Assembly (NCBI GenBank): GCA_021323165.1
Contig: JAJTCJ010000020.1
Coordinates: 1-61,661, forward strand
DNA length: 61,661 nt
Source: Bacteroidota bacterium
GTDB taxonomy: Bacteria > Bacteroidota > Bacteroidia > 2-12-FULL-35-15
Direction: 5' to 3'
Shown here: positions 32,996 through 40,654 of the stretch, one piece after another
Position numbering within the stretch: the stretch's first letter is position 1
Layout: the number at the start of each line of letters is the position of its first letter
Notes under the pieces: generated by a model
What the model was told of the DNA's origin: nothing
What the model saw: only the letters and a program-made list of their open reading frames with translations
The model's database searches: none
Position numbers and translations under genes: made by a program

Positions 32996-34678
32996 ATGTC
33001 AGAAGTAAAAGCAAAACACCCTAAAGGATTATGGGTATTATTTGGAACTGAAATGTGGGAGCGATTCAATTTCTATGGAATGCGCGCGATCCTTACATTA
33101 TTTATGGTGAATTCGCTGATGATGAAAGAAGAAGATGCAGCAATCCTTTATGGTGGCTTTCTGGGTCTTTGTTATTTAACTCCAATGCTTGGTGGTTTCG
33201 TTTCAGATCGTTTCTTCGGTAATAGAAATTGTATCATGCTTGGCGGGTTAATGATGGCTGCAGGACAATTGTTATTGTTTTTCAGTGCAAGCACCTTTTC
33301 AACCAATCTAAGCCTTGCAAACACCTTGATGTGGACAGCCTTAGGAGTGATCGTTTTCGGAAACGGATTCTTTAAACCGAATATTTCCAGTATGGTTGGA
33401 AGCTTGTATCCTAAACAGGAAAAAAGCAAACTTGATACTGCTTTTACAATCTTTTACATGGGAATCAATTTGGGAGCATTTTTAGGCCAGACGATCTGTC
33501 CTTACCTTGGAGATGTGGAAATTGCTGGCGTTAGAGATGTTCATGCTTTCAAATGGGGCTTCTTAGCTGCTTCTATTGCAATGATATTGGGTACACTTGT
33601 TTTCTTTTTCTTAAAGAACAAATATGTTGTAACACCTGACGGAAAGCCATTGGGTGGTTTACCATCTAAAAATGATGCTTCTGATTATGAAGAAGGTGAA
33701 GCTCAGAAAGCTGTATTCTCAACAACAGCCCTGATCGTTTCTATTATCTCTTTCGTGATCTTGTTTTTTGCAATACGTTATTTCACCGAAGGGACTAATA
33801 TTGTTAAAACTATTATCTATCCTATTATTTATGCAAGCGGCATTACCCTTGCGGGATTGATCATCTCAGATTCCTCGTTAACAAAAATTGAAAGAGACAG
33901 GATCATTGTTATTTATATTGTCGCATTCTTCGTAATATTTTTCTGGGCAGCCTTTGAGCAGGCAGGTTCATCTTTAACATTCATTGCGGATAATCAAACT
34001 GATCTTAACTTTTTCGGCTGGCAAATGCCTCCTTCTATGGTTCAGGTATTCAATGGTATCTTTGTGTTCGCTTTTGCATTACCATTCAGTATCTTATGGG
34101 ATAAATTAAGAGAAAAAGGGAGAGAGCCGATCTCCCCTGTAAAACAGGCGATTGGTCTTGCTTTGATCGCATTAAGTTATTTTATTATTGCAAATAATGT
34201 TAAAGATCTTGGAAACAGTGGCCTTTTAGGTATCAAATGGCTGATCCTTTTGTATCTGATTCAAACTTTTGCTGAATTATGCTTATCTCCTATCGGTTTA
34301 TCATTGGTAGGTAAATTATCTCCTAAACGTTTCGCTTCATTGCTTTTTGGTGTTTTCTTCTTATCTAATGCTGCAGGTTATGCTTTAGCAGGAACACTTG
34401 GGTCGATATTACCATCAACGGGTGATAAATTCCTTAAAGCAGAAAAGCTTGGAATTGATCTTCAGGCAGTGCTTGATAAAAGAATTACTCCTACGCCTGA
34501 GCAATTGGAATTACTTTCACAAAATCAGATAAGTGCAGAAAATCCGGTGTTCGTAGGTTTCGAAATTCATAATTTATATGAATTCTTCATGGTCTTTGTT
34601 GTTCTAACCGGAATTGCAGCTGTTATTTTATTTCTTTTAAGACCTGTTCTGAAAAAAATGATGCATGGCGTAAAATAA
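32996..34678 (+). CDS. POT-family proton-coupled peptide transporter
   Basis: 560 aa with about 12-14 hydrophobic segments. The POT signature is intact: EMWERFNFYGMRAIL (ExxERFxYYG), then GGFVSDRFFGNR and FTIFYMGINLGAF. These carriers import di- and tripeptides with protons. It follows the DPP-IV gene after a terminator and has its own weak promoter (TATATTCG near 32950). The pair suggests extracellular peptide use. Confidence 0.92.
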   Translation: MSEVKAKHPKGLWVLFGTEMWERFNFYGMRAILTLFMVNSLMMKEEDAAILYGGFLGLCYLTPMLGGFVSDRFFGNRNCIMLGGLMMAAGQLLLFFSASTFSTNLSLANTLMWTALGVIVFGNGFFKPNISSMVGSLYPKQEKSKLDTAFTIFYMGINLGAFLGQTICPYLGDVEIAGVRDVHAFKWGFLAASIAMILGTLVFFFLKNKYVVTPDGKPLGGLPSKNDASDYEEGEAQKAVFSTTALIVSIISFVILFFAIRYFTEGTNIVKTIIYPIIYASGITLAGLIISDSSLTKIERDRIIVIYIVAFFVIFFWAAFEQAGSSLTFIADNQTDLNFFGWQMPPSMVQVFNGIFVFAFALPFSILWDKLREKGREPISPVKQAIGLALIALSYFIIANNVKDLGNSGLLGIKWLILLYLIQTFAELCLSPIGLSLVGKLSPKRFASLLFGVFFLSNAAGYALAGTLGSILPSTGDKFLKAEKLGIDLQAVLDKRITPTPEQLELLSQNQISAENPVFVGFEIHNLYEFFMVFVVLTGIAAVILFLLRPVLKKMMHGVK

Positions 34679-34691
34679 TTGTCACTCATGT

Positions 34692-34720
34692 AAATGGCCG
34701 GTTATCCGGCCATTTTTTTG
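34692..34720 (+). terminator. Rho-independent terminator
   Basis: AAATGGCCGG/CCGGCCATTT stem with a TTAT loop, followed by seven T residues; it ends the POT gene. Confidence 0.93.
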
Positions 34721-34778
34721 CTTAAAAATATCACTTTTCAAAAAAAGATATTCTTATCTTTACTTATTAAATCATCAA

Positions 34779-35342
34779 ATGTTGAAACGAATATTTATAG
34801 CTTTTGGAATTGCAACTATTATTGTAATAGCTCAAAGCTTTGTAAATAAATGGCAAACCTCTCAGGAAGCTAATGAACCGGTTCATTGGTATTCATTTTC
34901 CGAAGCCGTTTCCCTTCAAAAGAAAAGTCCCAGGCCTATAATGGTCGATGTGTATACCAGCTGGTGCGGTCCATGCAAATTGATGAGTAAGAACACTTTC
35001 GGTAATCCTGAGATAGCAAAATATCTGAATGAGAATTTCTATCCGGTGAAATTCAATGCTGAAACGTATGATAGTGTGAGCTTTAATGGTTACACTTTTA
35101 AAAACAAAAATCCTCCCGGAACAAACCGGCCTGTGCACGACTTTGCTTCATCTATTCTTGACAATAAATTGGTTTATCCTTCAATCGTATTTCTAAATGA
35201 ACAGATCCAGCGTATCCAGGTTCTAACGGGATATTATCAACCCGCTCAATTTGAGCCTGTTATGAATTTTTTTGGAAGCGGCAAGTATAAGGAGGTTTCT
35301 TATGAGGAATACCAAAAGAGTTTTATTCCGGTAATAAAATAG
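34779..35342 (+). CDS. Membrane-anchored thioredoxin-fold protein
   Basis: 187 aa. One N-terminal hydrophobic segment (residues 3-20) then a thioredoxin-like domain with the redox pair Cys63-Cys66 in YTSWCGPCKLM. The rest (FGNPEIAKYLNENFYPVKF, YPSIVFLNE) is of the thioredoxin_7/DUF255-like type common in Bacteroidota. It is probably a periplasmic disulfide reductase or cytochrome-maturation helper. The target is unknown. Confidence 0.85.
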   Translation: MLKRIFIAFGIATIIVIAQSFVNKWQTSQEANEPVHWYSFSEAVSLQKKSPRPIMVDVYTSWCGPCKLMSKNTFGNPEIAKYLNENFYPVKFNAETYDSVSFNGYTFKNKNPPGTNRPVHDFASSILDNKLVYPSIVFLNEQIQRIQVLTGYYQPAQFEPVMNFFGSGKYKEVSYEEYQKSFIPVIK

Positions 35343-35421
35343 TAATTTATTCGTTTTTTATATACTTATAACCTTTTACACATATTAAACGTATAACTTA
35401 CTAAATTTTTATTTTAAATAT

Positions 35422-35817
35422 ATGAAAACAACAGTAGAAATGGTAAACTTAAAATCCAAGATCCTTCAGGTTCTTGAGATGAAAAAGTTTACATATGCTG
35501 ATATGGCTTCGTATCTGAATATTTCCGAAGAAGATCTCGATTATGCCCTTGAAACCAATACTTTAGAAATCAGAACATTGGAGTTAATTTCTAAAGAATT
35601 AAGAATCCCATTATATAGTTTTTTCCGTGAAAACTTTGAAACTTTTGACTTCAGCAAAGAACCTTATTATAATGTAAATATCTGGAGTAAAGAAGACAGT
35701 AAATATGCTTTAGAACTAAAAGCACTGCGTCAGGAAGTGGAACAATTAAGAATCGATCTAAGAAATAAAGATCTTTTGATCGATGCTCTTGAAGCTCAGG
35801 TGGCTAAACCTAAATAG
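35422..35817 (+). CDS. HTH protein with C-terminal coiled coil
   Basis: 131 aa. Residues about 8-62 have an XRE-like helix-turn-helix pattern (FTYADMASYLNISEEDLDYA, LELISKELRIPLYSFF). Residues about 90-128 are an acidic heptad-rich coiled coil (LKALRQEVEQLRIDLRNKDL), suited to dimerisation. It may be a DNA-binding regulator. No target is evident, and the neighbouring genes run in the opposite direction. Confidence 0.7.
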   Translation: MKTTVEMVNLKSKILQVLEMKKFTYADMASYLNISEEDLDYALETNTLEIRTLELISKELRIPLYSFFRENFETFDFSKEPYYNVNIWSKEDSKYALELKALRQEVEQLRIDLRNKDLLIDALEAQVAKPK

Positions 35818-35849
35818 AGCCAATTTCTAATAATTTATTTTATCTAAAT

Positions 35850-37046
35850 TTATATTTTAATTCCTATAATTAAAATATCATCAACCTGTTCATGCTCTCC
35901 CATCCATTCGTTCACAAAATTTTCAATGATTACTTTTTGTTCGATAAGGTGTTTAAATCGTAAAGTTGATATAAAGTTCTGAAATCCAATTTTTTTCAAT
36001 TTTTTATCCTTTATTCCTCCGAACTGATCAATAATTCCATCGGTGACCAAATAAATCATATCTCCGGGTTCCGTTAGTACTTGTTCAGTTTTGTATTCAT
36101 GCGATACAAAGGTTTTTAATCCCCCGATCGAATGTTTAGTAGGACTAATTTCCTGAAGGCCTGAATGATGCATTACCCATAATGGACGATTGGCTCCGGC
36201 ATATTCTACTACATGAGTTTCCAGATCAATGCTGCATATAGCGATATCCATTCCATCTCGGGAAGAATTCTCTTTAAAAAAACGATAAATGCTGTAATTA
36301 AGAGTTTGTAAAATTTCGGCTGGCTTTGTTATATGCTTTTCATTAACAATTTTATTAAGTAATAAAGTACCTGCTATACTCATTATTGCTCCTCTCACCC
36401 CATGCCCAGTGCAATCGGCCACCGCAATAATTAAATGATTGTTTTTCTTTTCAAACCAATAAAAATCTCCTCCTATCACGTTCTTTGGTTTATTGTAAAT
36501 AAACCAATCGGAAACCACTTCATCCAGTTTAGATGTCCCCGATAAAAGTGCTTCCTGAAGAGCACCGGTATAAACCATGCATTCTGTTAGATTGGTATTC
36601 TTTTCTTCTATTTCTTTGAATGAATTATTAATTTGACGATTTAAAACTTCCAGGGATTCTTTTTCCTTTTTCTGAGTATTTTCTGCAAACAAAGTTCCTA
36701 TAGCTGCCGGAAGTTTATGTAATGCTGATTTCAGAATATAATCATTTACCCCTGCTTTGATACATGAAACAGCATATTCTTCAGAAACTGGATTTGTAAC
36801 AATCATAAAAGGGATATTATAATTATGATTTATTATCGTAAGAGCTTCTAATGCATTGAAAGAAGGTAAGGAATGATCTGAGAGCACCAAATCTGGTTCG
36901 AAATTATTCAATGTAATGATAAAATCCTCCCTGTTATTTACAACTTTGAACGTGAATAGCATTCCGGATCTGCTCAACTCCCTTTGAATATGCTCCGCAT
37001 CAGCAGGATTGTTTTCCAAAACCAGAATCTTTAAATGCTTTTTCAT
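35850..37046 (-). CDS. Receiver-SpoIIE phosphatase (RsbU-like response regulator)
   Basis: 398 aa. The N-terminal receiver domain (1-120) has D57 in PDLVLSDHSLP, T84 and K106, but only one acidic residue at the front (ENNPAD, N12). The PP2C/SpoIIE domain follows (GGDFYWFEK, ADCTGHGVRGAIMS, VTDGIIDQFGG, VDDILIIG). Phosphorylation would be expected to switch the phosphatase. It is the third SpoIIE phosphatase in the window. Its receiver resembles that of the kinase gene at 37118, with a 71-bp gap; they are probably a pair. Confidence 0.87.
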   Translation of the reverse strand: MKKHLKILVLENNPADAEHIQRELSRSGMLFTFKVVNNREDFIITLNNFEPDLVLSDHSLPSFNALEALTIINHNYNIPFMIVTNPVSEEYAVSCIKAGVNDYILKSALHKLPAAIGTLFAENTQKKEKESLEVLNRQINNSFKEIEEKNTNLTECMVYTGALQEALLSGTSKLDEVVSDWFIYNKPKNVIGGDFYWFEKKNNHLIIAVADCTGHGVRGAIMSIAGTLLLNKIVNEKHITKPAEILQTLNYSIYRFFKENSSRDGMDIAICSIDLETHVVEYAGANRPLWVMHHSGLQEISPTKHSIGGLKTFVSHEYKTEQVLTEPGDMIYLVTDGIIDQFGGIKDKKLKKIGFQNFISTLRFKHLIEQKVIIENFVNEWMGEHEQVDDILIIGIKI

Positions 37047-37117
37047 TTGTTGTTGAAAACAGATAGAAGTATCAATTTTCAGGTTTAAACATTAAAAACT
37101 TATGCCGAAACTTGAAA

Positions 37118-38197
37118 TTAAAGGGGAAGCATTATTTGTAAAGTCGTACCAATTCGCTCGGTGCTTTTTATTGAGATCGTGCCTCCCAATTTTTCTGTTC
37201 CTATTTTTGCAAGGTAAAGTCCAAGACCACTTCCTCCCGAATCATTGTTGGCACGGAAAAACATGTCGAATACCTTTGGGATGAGGTTTTCCTTTATCCC
37301 ATATCCATTGTCAATTACTGATATCTCAATTGCCTGACCAGAGATCTTTGATTTAATTGTTACATATGCTCCCGGAACAGCATAGTTATTATATTTAACT
37401 GCATTGTCAATAATTCTCTTAAGTATCATTTTCAAAATCGCTCTGTCTGTTATCAGGTTGTTACCTGATTCATCTTCAATACAAAATCTAGGTTTTTTAT
37501 CGATTGATAATTTGTATGGTGAAACAATCTCCTCTATCAACTCTGTAAAACCAACCACCTGTTTATCCACAGTCATTTCGCGAATTCCGAGAGTTTCAAC
37601 CAGATTGACTACAATAATATCCAGTTTGTCTGCACTTGTATCCATAAGCCCTATAAGTTTAGATAACTGGATTGGATCAGAATCAACCTTTGCCATATTT
37701 ATTAAACCTTTCATAGAGCTTAAAGGGCCTCTGAGATCATGCGAAGCACGGTAGATAAATGTTTTTAGCTCATTATTTACCTCCATTAGCTTTTGGTAGT
37801 TTTTAGCGCTTTCTATTTCCGCTCTTTTTTTCAAATAAGCATTTATTATTGCTGATGGCAATCGCGTTAAAGAAGATTTCAGGATATAATCATCCGCTCC
37901 GGCCTTAATTATATTAACCGCGAATTCTTCCGAAACAGTACCTGTGACAAGAATAAAAACACTTCCCTTGCATATTTCCCTGGCAATTGGTAAAGCTTCT
38001 TCAGAAGTGAAAGAAGGCAATGAATGGTCAGAAAGGATGACATCCGGTCGAAATTCTTCCAAAGCCTTTATATAGTCAGTTTGATTATCGGCAAGTCTGT
38101 ATTCATACTTCAATTCCGACATTTTTAAAGCTCTGAGGGTTAGTCCTGCATCAGCAGGATTGTCTTCAAGAACTAATATTTTTAATGAACCAGACAT
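37118..38197 (-). CDS. Receiver-histidine kinase (atypical hybrid)
   Basis: 359 aa from the ATG at 38197. A longer start at 38236 is possible but lies in a terminator hairpin. Order: receiver (VLEDNPADAG, D about 57 in ILSDHSLPSF), helical linker, HisKA with His in YRASHDLRGPLSSMKG (about 167), then HATPase_c (IDNAVKYNNY, GSGLGLYLAKIG). The receiver at the front controls the kinase rather than receiving from it. It may phosphorylate the neighbouring receiver-phosphatase. This is inferred from adjacency and similarity. Confidence 0.82.
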   Translation of the reverse strand: MSGSLKILVLEDNPADAGLTLRALKMSELKYEYRLADNQTDYIKALEEFRPDVILSDHSLPSFTSEEALPIAREICKGSVFILVTGTVSEEFAVNIIKAGADDYILKSSLTRLPSAIINAYLKKRAEIESAKNYQKLMEVNNELKTFIYRASHDLRGPLSSMKGLINMAKVDSDPIQLSKLIGLMDTSADKLDIIVVNLVETLGIREMTVDKQVVGFTELIEEIVSPYKLSIDKKPRFCIEDESGNNLITDRAILKMILKRIIDNAVKYNNYAVPGAYVTIKSKISGQAIEISVIDNGYGIKENLIPKVFDMFFRANNDSGGSGLGLYLAKIGTEKLGGTISIKSTERIGTTLQIMLPL

Positions 38198-38224
38198 GCG
38201 TGATCTATTTAAATAAGCAATCAT

Positions 38225-38275
38225 AAAAAAGAACAAGATGAAAACGGATACTCTCCTTCCGTTAACACCTTGTCT
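38225..38275 (-). terminator. Terminator of the 38327-38623 gene
   Basis: On the minus strand, ACAAGGTG...TTAACGG pairs with CCGTTTT...CATCTTGT, followed by TCTTTTTT. It supports the 38197 start for the kinase. Confidence 0.65.
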
Positions 38276-38326
38276 TTTAAGTTAACAACCAAGCATTGAT
38301 TATTAAACACTGTCTTAATTATTTAC

Positions 38327-38623
38327 TTACATTGGAACATCTGCATGTCCAATTATACTGCTAGAAGTACAATATATTGTGGTAATAAATTCTCTACCAT
38401 CTTTAGAAGTTAAAGCTAACCAATCATATCTCTCACCATCCTTAGGCTCAAGTGATATAACTGTATAGCCATTTGCAATCAGGTATTCATTTACCTGATT
38501 ATAGGTGGCAGCCTTTGCTTCACTTACTGTTTTTATTCCCGAAGTGGATAATACCAGAGTTCCTCCGGTAAAAAGAATTATTACCAATAATCCTTTTAAA
38601 AGTGTTCTTTTCCATTGTTTCAT
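38327..38623 (-). CDS. Small secreted protein, function unknown
   Basis: 98 aa. Residues 1-38 hold a hydrophobic signal (LLKGLLVIILFTGGTLVLS, then AEAKAA-type Ala-rich stretch). The mature part, about 60 aa, has a beta pattern (GYTVISLEPKDGERYDWLA, REFITTIYCTSSSII) and one Cys. No family is recognised. It is a single minus-strand gene with its own terminator. Confidence 0.6.
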   Translation of the reverse strand: MKQWKRTLLKGLLVIILFTGGTLVLSTSGIKTVSEAKAATYNQVNEYLIANGYTVISLEPKDGERYDWLALTSKDGREFITTIYCTSSSIIGHADVPM

Positions 38624-38935
38624 GATCCGTGTAGTTTTGATGTGCTTAATTTTTTACAAAATAACGTCACACCAAAGCCAAAACCTTGGACAAATCACCA
38701 TCTAAAATGAACCCGACACAAACACTTGAAGATCAATACAGTAGCTACTTTAAGCCTGTTTTCTAATCAAATTTTATTTAATTTATTTGTGCAAAAATGA
38801 GCTGCTTTTTAAAAATAATTATGGACAATTGAGTGGCAGAAATGAACTCGAAGCATAAAGCTGATATTCAACAGATTAGACCTACCACCACAAGCATAAC
38901 AAGTATAATAGATTTAAAATTTATCTTTGTATTGA
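38624..38935. other. Gene-free stretch, 312 bp
   Basis: No credible gene. A 19-codon frame (38707-38766) starts with ATG but has no start signals. The last 14 bases hold the -7 element for the next gene. Confidence 0.5.
38922..38929 (+). promoter_or_regulatory. TATCTTTG -7 element, 6 nt before the ATG
   Basis: A perfect TAnnTTTG that leaves only about 6 bp to the ATG at 38936. It predicts a leaderless or very short-leader mRNA. Confidence 0.55.
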
Positions 38936-40426
38936 ATGGCCAATCACCATATAATATCTTTTATTCAGCATTTGAGCCCTGTGGAAATCAGACAGGTTGA
39001 TGATTATCTAAGCAAATCCTCTGCTCTTTTTAGTAAAGACGAAGAAGGTAAAGAATTACGTTTGTTTAAATTCCTTATTTCAAACAAGCATAAAAACATC
39101 ACAGAAGAAGATATAAATCTCGAAATACAAACAGCCAGTTTATCCCATCTTAAAAGTAATCTTTTCAGCAAAGTTCTTGAGGCATTAACGCTGGATAAAT
39201 ACATCCATAACAGTGATGTTTTCAGTCAGAATGATATTATAAATTTTAGTCTCAGAAAAAAAATACTTGTATGCAAGATTGCGTTGAGAACTCTTAATCC
39301 TGGCAAGTTTGAAACAATAATTGAACTTTTAAATGAAATCATAGAAAAAGCCAAAGATTTTGAACTTTACGATATTTTGGTAGAAGCCTTAAATAATAAA
39401 AAATATTTCCAGAGCCCGAGATCGGGTTCATTGGACTTCGAAAAAATTGATAAGGAAATTGAATATTATCAATATTGTTATAAAGCAGTTCTTAATGCTA
39501 CAGATAACTATTATCGCTTAATACTAAATAATGATTTTATAAAAACTCTTTCTGAAAACGAAGCAAATGATCATATAATTTCATCGATCAGACAAATGGA
39601 AGCTGATTATAAAAAGACTAAATCTGAACAGGTAAATTATTACTTATATATAATGCGGTTTGCATTAGCTGAGAGAAAGAAAGAGTATGATCAGGCAATT
39701 AAATATTGTAATGAATTAATTGTGATACTTAAAAAAAATAAAGCTATTTATAGAACTGAAAGACTGGGATTTGTGCATGATAATCTTAGTTTGTACAAAA
39801 CATATTTAAAAAAGTATGGAGAGGCTTCCAAAGAAGCTAAAGAAGCTCAGAAATATTATATCGAGAATAGTTTTAATCATGCAGTTTCTAAACAGCATGA
39901 GTTTTATGTCAACTTTTACAATAAGAATTATCATGCTGCGAATAAGTGTTTAAATGAATTGCTAAGTCATTCTCGTATTGACACAGGCGAATTCCGTAGA
40001 TCTAAATATGTGTATTTCAGAGCATGCGCTTTTTTTGCGGAGAGAGATTACAAAGGAGCTCTTACTTTACTAAATGAATCTTTAGAGATCGAAAAAGATA
40101 AAACCCGATGGAATATTTCATTAAGGATCCTCAATATTATGATCTTCATTGAGATGAACAAGATCAATGAAGCAGGCAATTCCCTTGAATCTCTTCGTAA
40201 ATACATTGAACGTACAGGAAAAACAGATGAAGTAAGTGCACGGAATATAATGACAGTAAAGCTGTTACGTGAAATTGAAAAAGATGGTTTTGAATATAAC
40301 CCTAACAATAAAACGGTCCAAAAAATGATAAAAGACCTGTCATTGGTTGATTCTGAGTTATCATTGGAATATTTCAGCTCTGAACTCATTCCCTTCCACG
40401 AATGGCTGGTATCTAAAAAGAAATAA
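38936..40426 (+). CDS. TPR-like helical repeat protein, function unknown
   Basis: 496 aa, no signal peptide or membrane segment. It is almost entirely helical: paired helices of about 34 residues recur (ERKKEYDQAIKYCNELIVIL, NKNYHAANKCLNELLSH, ERDYKGALTLLNESLEI). This is the TPR-like pattern of a Bacteroidota lineage-specific family of about 500 aa. The N-terminal 90 residues (FIQHLSPVEIRQVDDYLSKS) may be a separate helical domain. Peptide or protein binding is likely; no partner is known. Confidence 0.65.
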   Translation: MANHHIISFIQHLSPVEIRQVDDYLSKSSALFSKDEEGKELRLFKFLISNKHKNITEEDINLEIQTASLSHLKSNLFSKVLEALTLDKYIHNSDVFSQNDIINFSLRKKILVCKIALRTLNPGKFETIIELLNEIIEKAKDFELYDILVEALNNKKYFQSPRSGSLDFEKIDKEIEYYQYCYKAVLNATDNYYRLILNNDFIKTLSENEANDHIISSIRQMEADYKKTKSEQVNYYLYIMRFALAERKKEYDQAIKYCNELIVILKKNKAIYRTERLGFVHDNLSLYKTYLKKYGEASKEAKEAQKYYIENSFNHAVSKQHEFYVNFYNKNYHAANKCLNELLSHSRIDTGEFRRSKYVYFRACAFFAERDYKGALTLLNESLEIEKDKTRWNISLRILNIMIFIEMNKINEAGNSLESLRKYIERTGKTDEVSARNIMTVKLLREIEKDGFEYNPNNKTVQKMIKDLSLVDSELSLEYFSSELIPFHEWLVSKKK

Positions 40427-40497
40427 GTGAATCATGTGTTTTTCCTGATTAAAACATAAATATTTTCCTTTAAATTTCTAAACATTATAAAAATTGG

Positions 40498-40505
40498 TAT
40501 ATTTG
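40498..40505 (+). promoter_or_regulatory. TATATTTG -7 element for tRNA-His
   Basis: A perfect -7 motif 15 nt before the tRNA 5' end. No -33 TTG at standard spacing is visible. Confidence 0.5.
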
Positions 40506-40519
40506 CAGCCTTAAAATAT

Positions 40520-40594
40520 GGTGGCCATAGTTCAGTTGGTTAGAATATCGGTTTGTGGTACCGAGGGTCGTGGGTTCGAGCCCCATTGGCCATT
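40520..40594 (+). tRNA. tRNA-His (GUG anticodon)
   Basis: A full cloverleaf: anticodon stem TCGGT/ACCGA with loop TTGTGGT, giving anticodon GTG. T arm GTGGG TTCGAGC CCCAT. D arm GTTC. Extra G-1 is at 40520, the His hallmark. The last acceptor pairs are weak: G1-U72, and G-1 faces U73. CCA is not encoded. Confidence 0.93.
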
Positions 40595-40644
40595 AAGAAT
40601 AACCACCTTGATGAGGAACCCACAATAAACCCCGCTTTATTTTG

Positions 40645-40652
40645 TAAGTTTG
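40645..40652 (+). promoter_or_regulatory. TAAGTTTG -7 element touching the copA start
   Basis: The motif ends 2 nt before the first ATG (40655) and 8 nt before the second (40661). If used, translation probably begins at the second ATG on a leaderless mRNA. Confidence 0.5.
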
Positions 40653-40654
40653 TA

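Noticed and set aside
38707..38766. 19-codon frame in the 312-bp gene-free stretch
   Set aside because: No start signal, no recognisable sequence; too short to support.
40553..40654. N-terminal extension of the copper ATPase across tRNA-His
   Set aside because: The frame is open, but bases 40553-40594 are the tRNA and a -7 element lies at 40645-40652; the metal-binding domain starts after 40655.
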